The translations under genes were made by a program, and so were the position numbers. A stretch of 33,481 nucleotides of DNA from Comamonadaceae bacterium. GTDB taxonomy: Bacteria > Pseudomonadota > Gammaproteobacteria > Burkholderiales > Burkholderiaceae_C. Below are positions 10,508-23,168 of this stretch, piece by piece. The DNA lies in the NCBI GenBank assembly GCA_947446885.1, contig CANFHZ010000017.1, forward strand, positions 1 to 33,481, written 5' to 3'. The notes beneath the pieces were generated by a model. The model made no database searches. It was not told the origin of the DNA and saw only the letters and a program-made list of their open reading frames with translations. Numbering within the stretch: position 1 is the first letter of the stretch; each line of letters begins with the position of its first letter.

Positions 10508-12105
10508 ACCCACACCCACCCTCCCTCCACACTTTGCGGGCCCTGATTTCGGTCTCGGACAAAAGCGGCGTACTTGAACTGGCGCAGGCACTGGCCGCGC
10601 TCGGCGTGCAGCTGCTCTCCACCGGGGGTACGGCCAAACTGCTCGCAGACCAGGGCCTGGCGGTCACCGAAGTGGCCGACATGACGGGTTTTCCAGAGAT
10701 GCTGGACGGGCGTGTCAAAACCCTGCACCCCAAGGTGCATGGCGGCTTGCTGGCCCGGCGCGATCTGCCCGCGCACATGCAGGCATTGGCCGAACACGGG
10801 ATCAACACGATCGACCTGCTGGTGGTCAATCTGTACCCGTTCGAAGCCACCATCGCCAAGCCGGGTTGCACGCTGGAAGAAGCGATTGAAAACATCGATA
10901 TCGGTGGCCCGGCCATGGTGCGCAGCGCGGCCAAAAACTGGCAAGACGTTGCGGTGCTGACCGACGCGACACAGTACCCGGCGGTGATTGCGGAATTGCG
11001 CAGCAGCGGCAAGCTCAGCCGCAGCACCCTGTTTGCGCTGGCAGTGGCGGCGTTCAACCGCATCAGCCAGTACGACGGTGCCATCAGCGACTACCTGTCC
11101 TGCATCCGCGAGGACGGCAGCCAGTCCGCCTTCCCGGCGCAAAGCAACAGCCGTTTTGTGAAGCTACAAGACCTGCGCTACGGCGAAAACCCGCACCAGC
11201 AGGCGGCGTACTACCGCGATCTGTATCCAGCCCCCGGCTCCTTGGTCACGGCCACCCAACTCCAGGGCAAAGAACTCAGCTACAACAACATCGCCGACGC
11301 CGACGCGGCCTGGGAATGCGTCAAGAGTTTCACCACGCCCACCTGCGTCATCGTCAAGCACGCCAACCCCTGCGGCGTGGCATTGGGCGCAAACGCTTTG
11401 GATGCCTACAACAAAGCCTGGCAGACCGACCCCACCTCGGCCTTCGGGGGCATCATTGCTTTTAACTGCACCGTGGATGGCACGGCTGCGCAGCAGATTG
11501 CCCAGCAGTTCGTGGAGGTCTTGCTGGCGCCTGCCTTCAGCCCCGAGGCCCTGTCTGTATTCCAAGCCAAGGCCAATGTGCGCCTATTGCAGGTGGCGCT
11601 ACCGCCCGGTGGTGCCAGCGCCTGGGCGCAAGGGCTCAATGCAGTAGACGCCAAACGGGTCGGCTCGGGCTTGCTGCTGCAAACCGCAGACAACCACGAA
11701 TTGACCGTGGGCGACCTGCGGGTCGTCACCACCGTGCAGCCCACAGCGGCGCAGATGGATGACCTGCTGTTTGCCTGGAAGGTGGCGAAATATGTCAAGT
11801 CCAACGCAATTGTGTTTTGCGCGCACGGCCAGACGCTGGGTGTGGGTGCCGGGCAGATGAGCCGGCTGGACTCGGCACGCATCGCCGGCATCAAGGCGCA
11901 GCATGCAGGCTTGTCACTTGCGGGTAGCGTAGTTGCCAGCGATGCTTTTTTTCCCTTCCGCGATGGTTTGGACGCTGTGGTCGGCGCCGGTGCGGTATGC
12001 ATCATCCAGCCAGGTGGCAGTCTGCGTGACGACGAAGTTGTAGCCGCCGCCAATGAGCGGGGCATCGCCATGGTGTACACCGGCGTGCGGCATTTTCGAC
12101 ACTAA
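10504..12105 (+). CDS. purH: Bifunctional AICAR formyltransferase / IMP cyclohydrolase
   Basis: '[34 protein letters not shown]', '[15 protein letters not shown]', '[10 protein letters not shown]'. Start at ATG 10504, ATGA overlap with the fis stop; the ORF-track start at 9925 lies inside dusB and is not used. Confidence 0.96.
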   Translation: MNPHPPSLHTLRALISVSDKSGVLELAQALAALGVQLLSTGGTAKLLADQGLAVTEVADMTGFPEMLDGRVKTLHPKVHGGLLARRDLPAHMQALAEHGINTIDLLVVNLYPFEATIAKPGCTLEEAIENIDIGGPAMVRSAAKNWQDVAVLTDATQYPAVIAELRSSGKLSRSTLFALAVAAFNRISQYDGAISDYLSCIREDGSQSAFPAQSNSRFVKLQDLRYGENPHQQAAYYRDLYPAPGSLVTATQLQGKELSYNNIADADAAWECVKSFTTPTCVIVKHANPCGVALGANALDAYNKAWQTDPTSAFGGIIAFNCTVDGTAAQQIAQQFVEVLLAPAFSPEALSVFQAKANVRLLQVALPPGGASAWAQGLNAVDAKRVGSGLLLQTADNHELTVGDLRVVTTVQPTAAQMDDLLFAWKVAKYVKSNAIVFCAHGQTLGVGAGQMSRLDSARIAGIKAQHAGLSLAGSVVASDAFFPFRDGLDAVVGAGAVCIIQPGGSLRDDEVVAAANERGIAMVYTGVRHFRH

Positions 12106-12120
12106 ACAAAAGCGAACGGG

Positions 12121-12154
12121 CAAAAAAATACCGACCCGGGTGAAGGGTCGGTAT
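12121..12154 (-). terminator. Rho-independent terminator for the RRM-protein gene
   Basis: Perfect 10-bp stem ATACCGACCC(12128-12137)/GGGTCGGTAT(12145-12154), 7-nt loop, followed on the - strand by a T-tract (AAAAAAA at 12122-12128 on +). Lies 60 nt beyond the RRM stop. Confidence 0.85.
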
Positions 12155-12214
12155 CGTCGGGTTCTTTATCCAAGGGCTGCTGTTCGCGCCCCGGATGCAG
12201 ATTGGACCGAGGGC

Positions 12215-12406
12215 TTAGTAGCCGCCGCCGCTGCTACGGCCACCGCCGTAACCGCCGCCACCGCCGCCGCCACTACGGCCACCGCCGCCGTAACCGCCGC
12301 CGCCGCCGGCACCACCACCAAAGCCGCCGCCGCCACTGCGGCCACCGCCGCCGTAACCGCCGCCACCACCTGCGCCACCGCCGAAGCCGCCGCTACGGGG
12401 AGGACG
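12215..12406 (-). repeat. Low-complexity Gly-rich coding repeat in the RRM protein
   Basis: Repeated GGG(F/Y)GGGAGGGGGYGGGGRSGGGG units, visible as repeated ccgccgtaaccgccgcc/ccaccaccgaagccgcc blocks. Confidence 0.85.
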
Positions 12407-12658
12407 TGGCTCCATGGGCCGCGCTTCGTTGACCACCAGGCCACGACCGCCGAATTGCTGACCATTCATTTCGTTGATGGCGGTTTGCGCTTCGGCGTCG
12501 CTTCCCATTTCCACAAAGCCAAAACCTTTGGAGCGACCGGTATCGCGTTCCATCATGACTTTTGCGCTGGTGACGTTGCCGTGTGCTGCGAATGCCTGTT
12601 GCAAATCCTCATCACGGAATGAATAGGGCAGATTGCCCACGTAAAGTTTGTTGCCCAT
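12215..12658 (-). CDS. Glycine-rich RNA-binding protein with a single RRM domain
   Basis: 'NKLYVGNLPYSFRDEDLQQAF' (RNP2) and 'KGFGFVEM' (RNP1), then an RS/GGGY/GGGF tail. Start placed at ATG 12658 (MGNKLYVG). Confidence 0.93.
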   Translation of the reverse strand: MGNKLYVGNLPYSFRDEDLQQAFAAHGNVTSAKVMMERDTGRSKGFGFVEMGSDAEAQTAINEMNGQQFGGRGLVVNEARPMEPRPPRSGGFGGGAGGGGGYGGGGRSGGGGFGGGAGGGGGYGGGGRSGGGGGGGYGGGRSSGGGY

Positions 12659-12815
12659 TCTGGGACTCCTCGAAAATAACTCAAACAGCGATGGAGCCCA
12701 AAACCGCAATCAACAAACCAAAGAATGACTTAGCGCAGACGCGAAACTGACCAAACACCGCAAACCTGCACGCCGATATTTCGGCAATGCACAAACATTA
12801 TGCGCCACAGCACAG

Positions 12816-12854
12816 AAAAAAAGGGTTTATTTGCCCGCGTTTCGGGAAATAAAC
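12816..12854 (-). terminator. Rho-independent terminator (possibly regulated) between the glycosyltransferase and RRM genes
   Basis: On + : AAAAAAA(12816-12822) gg GTTTATTT(12825-12832) g CCCG(12834-12837) cgttt CGGG(12843-12846) AAATAAAC(12847-12854). On the - strand this is a 12-bp stem with one bulged base and 5-nt loop, then CC and T7. Confidence 0.75.
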
Positions 12855-12975
12855 GACGCAATCTATGGGTGATTACCCTAGGTTTATCGCATTTCCCGGC
12901 TTATCGGTCTTTTTGGCACCGCCCCTGCACACGCCGCGATCAAGCGCGTGGACACCTCTTTTTAAACCCCGGGCC

Positions 12976-14193
12976 TCACAGCAGCAAAGTTTCTACCCAC
13001 TGGATTTGGGCCGGTAAACCATGCTGCCACAGGTCATAGCCGTTTTGAACCGACGCGCGCGCAGCTGTACCCAAACGAGCGCGGTCCAGGGGTGATTCCA
13101 ACAATGCGGCCACCGCGTTGGCCAATGCCTGCGGGTCAAAAAATGAGGTCAAACGCCCATTCACGTCATGCGCAACAAACTCGCGCACCGGTGCCACATC
13201 GCTGGCCACTACGGCACAGCCCAGACTCATGGCCTCCAGCAGGCTCCAGGAAACCACAAAGGGATAAGTCAAATACACATGGACCATGGAAACCTGAAGC
13301 AGCGATACAAAATCTTTATACGGCAGCGTGCCCACAAAATGCACGCGGCTCAGGTCCACGCGGTCTCGCACTTCATTCAAAAATACGCTCTTCCACGTGG
13401 CGCCGCCCGGCGCTGCCGATCCGTAACTCACACCATCGGCACCGACAATCACCACCCGCGCTTGCGGCCGGAGTTGTTGCAGCACAGGCAAGGCGCGCAT
13501 AAAGCTGTGGTAGCCACGATAAGGCTCCAGATTGCGGTTCACAAACGTAATCACTTCGTCGCCTACGGAGAGCTTGCGCTTTCCGTTCAGCAGCACAAAC
13601 GCATTCGGGTTCGGTGCCAAGCGCGCCGTATCGATGCCGTCATGCGCCACCGTCATCTGCGCGCGGATGCGCGGCGGAAAGGTATCGGCCTGCCAGCGGG
13701 TGGGGGACAACCAGCCATCCGCCAGCTCGGCATGCATCAGGTTGTTGATGTTCTTTCCCTGGATGCGGCAAACATCCTGCACGCCGGGGACGGAGAACTC
13801 CGGGTCGAAGCCCATGTCCGCACCGTCGGCCTGGTAAAACAACTCGCCATACAAGCCCAGGCGTACGCCCGGCCACACCGCCTTGACGAACAGACTCTCG
13901 CCCCAACCCGGATGGGCAATCACCACGTCAGGGCTATAGCCCTGGGCCCGCATGGCCAGGCAGGCATCCATCACCGCCTGGGCGCGGGCAAATTTCACCT
14001 CGGTATCGAGTAACCAGGGGTGGACGCTCTTTGACGGTGCGCGCGCGGGTGCGTAGACGATGTGCTCCACCCCAGGCAAGCCGGTATCGGCCCGCATGGC
14101 CAGCGCACGCACCGCATGCCCGCGCTGCGCCAAGGCCGGTGCCAGGTGCTTGAACTGGCCTGGAAAATTCTGGTGGATGAAGAGAATGCGCAT
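12976..14193 (-). CDS. Glycosyltransferase family 4-like protein
   Basis: 405 aa; 'MRILFIHQNFPGQFKHLAPALAQRGHAV' N-terminal Rossmann start; 'YKDFVSLLQVSMVHVYLTYPFVVSWSLLEAMSLGCAVVASDVAPVREFV' typical GT4 C-terminal donor-binding region. Confidence 0.9.
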   Translation of the reverse strand: MRILFIHQNFPGQFKHLAPALAQRGHAVRALAMRADTGLPGVEHIVYAPARAPSKSVHPWLLDTEVKFARAQAVMDACLAMRAQGYSPDVVIAHPGWGESLFVKAVWPGVRLGLYGELFYQADGADMGFDPEFSVPGVQDVCRIQGKNINNLMHAELADGWLSPTRWQADTFPPRIRAQMTVAHDGIDTARLAPNPNAFVLLNGKRKLSVGDEVITFVNRNLEPYRGYHSFMRALPVLQQLRPQARVVIVGADGVSYGSAAPGGATWKSVFLNEVRDRVDLSRVHFVGTLPYKDFVSLLQVSMVHVYLTYPFVVSWSLLEAMSLGCAVVASDVAPVREFVAHDVNGRLTSFFDPQALANAVAALLESPLDRARLGTAARASVQNGYDLWQHGLPAQIQWVETLLL

Positions 14194-14223
14194 AAGCGGA
14201 TTTTGACGCTGCGCGCCTGCGGC

Positions 14224-18675
<4,452 letters not shown>

Positions 18676-18824
18676 TGAATACCAAGGCGGGACGCAAAAA
18701 AAACATGCGGGTAATCGGTGCAGCAGGGCGCTTGTCGCCGGGGAGTCGGGCAGGGTCTACCCCTGGAATCGGCACCAGATCGCACAACTTAAGGGCTGGG
18801 CTGGCTGGGCGCAGGCCCGTGCCC

Positions 18825-20174
18825 CTAGCGTGGCGTGACCAGCAACTGGGATTGGGTCGTGGCGATCGCTTGCTCGGGTGCCACACCGCACAAGGTGCGC
18901 AGTTTCTGGCGGGCAATCAGGAGCTGGTAGCGCGCCTGCGCCAGGTCGCGCCGGGCTTCGGCCTCGCGCTGCAAGGCGTTCAGCACATCCGTCTGGGTGC
19001 GGCTGCCTGCCAACACGCCCTTGCGGCTGGATGCCAGGAGCTGCAAGGCCGACTGCAGCGCCTGCTCCAGCGCTTGCACCCGCAACACGCCTTCCGTGCT
19101 GTTGTAGTACTCGCGGCGCACCTGCAACTCCAGCGTCGTGCGGGTTTGCAACTGCAGCTGCTGCTCGCGCTCCAGCAAAGCCAGCGCCTGGCGGGCTGCC
19201 GAGCTAACAGCCCCGCCGGCATAAATCGGCAAAGAAAGCTGCAAGCCGATCTGTGAGCTTTGGTAGCCCGAGCTCGGGCTGTACATGTTTTCACCGTTGC
19301 TCAGGGTGTATTGCCCCACCGCGTCAACAGTCGGCAGGTGCCCAGCCTGGGCTTTGGCAATTTCTTGCTCAGCGACCGATACGCGTAGCTGGGCCAGGCG
19401 CAGCTCCGGGCTGTGGTCCACCGCCAGGGCTATCCAGCCCTCCACATTGACCTCCAGCGGCTGTGCCTGCAGCGCCTCCAGCGCCAGCGGCGCAAGGTCT
19501 TGCACAGCGCGGCCCACCATAGATTCGATCTGCTGGCGGGCATAACTCCATTGCTGGCGGGCTTGCAGCATCTGGGCCTGGGCCATGTCCAGCCGGGCTT
19601 GCGCCTCGTCAATATCGGTGCGGGTGCCCTGCCCCGCCTCGAAACCGCGACGCGCGGCCTGCAACTGGCCCTGGGAAGCGATCAGCAAGGAATCGGTAAA
19701 CCGGATCACGTCCTGCGAAAACAGCAGGTCAAAGTACGCCGCGCCCAGCCGCTGTGCCAAATCCACTTCGGCCAGTACCGCCTGCACCTCGGCTGCTTGG
19801 CTCTGGAGGCGGGATTGCGCGTACTGCACATTCTGGCTTTTGCGCCACAGCGGTTGACGCGCCACCACGGCGTTGTTATTGGTTGCGTAACTGTAGGGCG
19901 TGGTGACGCCGCCCGATTTTTGCTGCAAGTCGACCTGGTTGTAGCTGCTGGTGAAGGACACATTGGGCAGCATGGCGGCGAAAGCCTGCGCCTCGGGCTC
20001 CACACCGGCACGCCGCGCCGCCAGCGCTGCCTGGTAAGCCGGGTCCTGGGCCCGTGCCGCCGTCCAGGCACTGTGCAAATCCAGCACCAACGCAGGCTGC
20101 GCCTGCAGCGGAATACACGCCAGCATGCCGACAACACACGCCAGACCGGCACAGGCGCCACGTATCAGCGGCAT
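18825..20174 (-). CDS. TolC-family outer membrane protein (type I secretion)
   Basis: 449 aa; hydrophobic N-terminus, 'LDLHSAWTAARAQDPAYQAALAARRAGVEPEAQAFAAMLPNVSFTSSYNQ', internal repeat 'SRTQTDVLNALQREAEARRDLAQARYQLL'; directly follows HlyD gene. Confidence 0.92.
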   Translation of the reverse strand: MPLIRGACAGLACVVGMLACIPLQAQPALVLDLHSAWTAARAQDPAYQAALAARRAGVEPEAQAFAAMLPNVSFTSSYNQVDLQQKSGGVTTPYSYATNNNAVVARQPLWRKSQNVQYAQSRLQSQAAEVQAVLAEVDLAQRLGAAYFDLLFSQDVIRFTDSLLIASQGQLQAARRGFEAGQGTRTDIDEAQARLDMAQAQMLQARQQWSYARQQIESMVGRAVQDLAPLALEALQAQPLEVNVEGWIALAVDHSPELRLAQLRVSVAEQEIAKAQAGHLPTVDAVGQYTLSNGENMYSPSSGYQSSQIGLQLSLPIYAGGAVSSAARQALALLEREQQLQLQTRTTLELQVRREYYNSTEGVLRVQALEQALQSALQLLASSRKGVLAGSRTQTDVLNALQREAEARRDLAQARYQLLIARQKLRTLCGVAPEQAIATTQSQLLVTPR

Positions 20175-20175
20175 G

Positions 20176-21486
20176 TCATTCCTCTTTCATCGACTGGGCC
20201 ATACGCCGCACCAGCGGGTGCAGCAGGTACTGCAAGACCGTGCGCTCGCCGGTCAGGATCACGACTTCAGCAGACATGCCAGCCTGCATGGTGCGCGGAC
20301 CCAGCATCGCCAGACCCTCCGGTGTGAGCTGGATGCGGGCCAGAAAATAGCTTTGGCGGGTTTCAGGGTCGGACAGCACATCCTGCGACACCGACTGCAC
20401 CGTGCCAGACACCGTGAGCTGGGGCGAATGGGCGAAGGCGCTGAAACGCACGTCGGCGTGCAAGCCCGGTTTCACGCGGTCGACGATGTGCGGCGGTATA
20501 CGGGCCTCCACCATCAGCGGCGCGCCCTCGGGCACGATGTCCATCACCTTCTGGCCGGGGGTGATCACTGCGCCTACGGTTTGCACCACCAGCCCGACCA
20601 CCTGCCCCGACGCGGGCGAGCGGATGTCGATGTGCTCCATGTCCTGCGACACGGCTTGCAACTTCTCGGCATCTGACTGCACCTCACGCCGGACCTCGGC
20701 CAGTTGGGCGGCGACCTCGGCCTGGAAACCGGCACGGCCTTGCTCCAGGCGCTGTTTCATTTCGTCAATGCTGCGCTGGATTTTTTGGTCATTCGACTCT
20801 AAATCGGCAATCGTGCTGGACGTGTCGGCCAGGCTGCGTTGCAACTCCAAGGCCCGGTTGCGCGGCGCGTAGCCCTCTTTCACCAGTTCCTGGATGTTGC
20901 CGAGTTCTTCTTGGAACAACGCCAGCTGGCGCTGCCGCTGCGTAAGCATGCGCAAGCCGCCTTCGCGCTGCGCCAGCAAACCTGCCAGGTTGGCACGCAA
21001 ACCCGACTGGTTGGCGTCAAACGACGATCTGCGCGATTCAAACAACTGGGTCTGCACCTGGAGATGGGGTTGCACGGCAGGTTCATGCATCGCGGACTGG
21101 AGATCGGGATGCCATTGGATACGGGGCAGCCCGCGCTGTTCGGCCTCCAGCCGGCTTTCGGCCGCGCGCAGCGACCAGTAATGCTGGCGTACGGTTTCCT
21201 GGTTGGCGCGCACGGTTGCGGGCTCAAGCCGCATCAGTACCTGGCCTGCCTGTACGCGGTCGCCTTCACGCACCAAGACCTCGCGCACCATCCCGCCCTG
21301 CAAATGCTGCACCGTCTTGCGCTTGGTGTCGAGCGAAACCAGACCCTGGGTGGGTACTCCTTCATCGAGCGGAGCGAAACCGGCCCAGGCGGCAAGCAAC
21401 ACCAAGCCGCCCAGCACCAGCCACAAACCGGCTCGGCTTGCAGCCGGCGGAGTGGGCGAGGACTCGGGTACGGGTGACGCGCTCAT
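20176..21486 (-). CDS. HlyD-family type I secretion periplasmic adaptor (membrane fusion protein)
   Basis: 436 aa; single N-terminal TM, 'VSLDTKRKTVQHLQGGMVREVLVREGDRVQAGQVLMRLE', C-terminal 'MQAGMSAEVVILTGERTVLQYLLHPL' typical of the HlyD/PrtE C-terminus. Confidence 0.95.
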   Translation of the reverse strand: MSASPVPESSPTPPAASRAGLWLVLGGLVLLAAWAGFAPLDEGVPTQGLVSLDTKRKTVQHLQGGMVREVLVREGDRVQAGQVLMRLEPATVRANQETVRQHYWSLRAAESRLEAEQRGLPRIQWHPDLQSAMHEPAVQPHLQVQTQLFESRRSSFDANQSGLRANLAGLLAQREGGLRMLTQRQRQLALFQEELGNIQELVKEGYAPRNRALELQRSLADTSSTIADLESNDQKIQRSIDEMKQRLEQGRAGFQAEVAAQLAEVRREVQSDAEKLQAVSQDMEHIDIRSPASGQVVGLVVQTVGAVITPGQKVMDIVPEGAPLMVEARIPPHIVDRVKPGLHADVRFSAFAHSPQLTVSGTVQSVSQDVLSDPETRQSYFLARIQLTPEGLAMLGPRTMQAGMSAEVVILTGERTVLQYLLHPLVRRMAQSMKEE

Positions 21487-23168
21487 GGTGAAGAACCTTG
21501 GATAACAGAAACTGCCGACGCCGCCTGCTGCTCCGCAAGCACCTGCGTTGGTGCACCATAGTGCGCCAAGCGCCCCTGGCGCATCACCAGCAACATGTCG
21601 GCAGTGTGCACCAAGGCAGCGCGGTGGGTGATGAGCACCACGGTAACACCCCCGGCACGCAATGCGGTAACCGCTTCGCGCAATGCGCTCTCTCCGGCGT
21701 CATCCAGGTTCGCGTCCGGCTCATCCAGCACCACCAGACGCGGCCCGCCGTACAAGGCCCGTGCCAGACCGATGCGCTGCTTTTGTCCGGCTGACAAACG
21801 CATACCGAACTCGCCCAAAGGCGTTTGGTAGCCCTTTGGCAGGCGCAACACCATGTCATGCACCGCAGCGGCACGCGCGGCCGCGACCACCTGCTCCGAG
21901 TCCAGTTCACCAAAACGGCTGATGTTCTGGGCCACCGTGCCCTCCAGAAACTCCAACTCCTGCGGCAAGTAGCCCACGCATTGGCCCAGAGCCTGCGGCT
22001 GCCAGCGCGACAAGGCGGCTCCGTCGAGCAGCACCTCCCCGTCGTACCCCGGCCACAGCCCCAGCATGACGCGCACCAGGCTGGACTTGCCGCTGCCCGA
22101 GGGCCCGACCACGCAGACCATGCTCCCTGCCGGGATGTCCAAGTTGATGTCCTGCAAAACTGGCGCATCGCGGCCCGGCACCCGCACGCTGACCCGGCGC
22201 AACTCTAGGCGGCCATGGGGATCCTGCACCAGCGTGCCGGGCGGGCGCGGCGGGTTGTCGCGCAGCAACTGCTGAATACGGCCCCATGCGCTCTGCGCCT
22301 GCATCAAGGGCCGCCAGGTTCCAACCAACAAATCCAGAGGGGCCAGCGCACGCGACATCAGAAGATTGGTGACGATCATCGCCCCCGGGCTGATCTCGCC
22401 ACGGATCACCAAAACCGCACCCCCGGCCAGCGACAGAGATTGCTGCGTGTAACGGAAAAACTTGCTGACGGCGCTGGCACGGTGCTCCAGCGATTCGGCG
22501 CGCTCCTGCGTCGCAGTTTGGTCGGCAAAGTGGCGGCTCCACGCTGCGCGCAGCGGCGGCAGCATGCCCATGGCATGGATCACTGGGGCCATGCGCAAGG
22601 TGGACTGCTGCTGCGCACCGACCGCCAACGCCGCATCGGTGGCGGCACCGGAGGCTGAGGCCGTCACCATCCGGCTACCCAGCGCAATGCCGAGTAACAC
22701 CAGCGCACAGGCAAGTGCCAACCAGCCCAGCCAGGGGTGGACCACAAACAAGACCGCGACATAGATAAAAAACCAGGGCGCATCAAACAGCGCAAAAACA
22801 CCGTTGCCGGTCAAAAACTGCCGCACGACCGTGAGGTCGGCAAATACCTGGGTGGGGTTACGCTGCAACACGGGAAGCTGCGCGTCCATGCTGGCCTCCA
22901 ACACGCGGGGCGCTAGCGTGGCATCCAACTCCATGCCCAAACGCACCAGCAGGCGCGAACGCCCGATCTCCAGAAAACACAAAACCGCCAGCACCAATAA
23001 CAAAGCCAGACTGCTGAAGACCAGCGTCAGCTGGTTTTGCCCCGGCATGACACGGTCATAGATTTGCAGCATGTACAAACTGGGGCCGAGCATCAGGCTG
23101 TTGATGAGCAGGCTGAACACCCCCGCCAACGCAAACGCCCACCCAATCCGGCGGGGCAGCATGCTCAT
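21483..23168 (-). CDS. Type I secretion system permease/ATPase (PrtD-like), second of two
   Basis: 561 aa; TM domain 'SLYMLQIYDRVMPGQNQLTLVFSSLALL', Walker A 'VVGPSGSGKSS', signature 'LSAGQKQRIGLARALYG', Walker B 'RLVVLDEPDANLD'. ATGA overlap with HlyD gene. Confidence 0.94.
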   Translation of the reverse strand: MSMLPRRIGWAFALAGVFSLLINSLMLGPSLYMLQIYDRVMPGQNQLTLVFSSLALLLVLAVLCFLEIGRSRLLVRLGMELDATLAPRVLEASMDAQLPVLQRNPTQVFADLTVVRQFLTGNGVFALFDAPWFFIYVAVLFVVHPWLGWLALACALVLLGIALGSRMVTASASGAATDAALAVGAQQQSTLRMAPVIHAMGMLPPLRAAWSRHFADQTATQERAESLEHRASAVSKFFRYTQQSLSLAGGAVLVIRGEISPGAMIVTNLLMSRALAPLDLLVGTWRPLMQAQSAWGRIQQLLRDNPPRPPGTLVQDPHGRLELRRVSVRVPGRDAPVLQDINLDIPAGSMVCVVGPSGSGKSSLVRVMLGLWPGYDGEVLLDGAALSRWQPQALGQCVGYLPQELEFLEGTVAQNISRFGELDSEQVVAAARAAAVHDMVLRLPKGYQTPLGEFGMRLSAGQKQRIGLARALYGGPRLVVLDEPDANLDDAGESALREAVTALRAGGVTVVLITHRAALVHTADMLLVMRQGRLAHYGAPTQVLAEQQAASAVSVIQGSSP

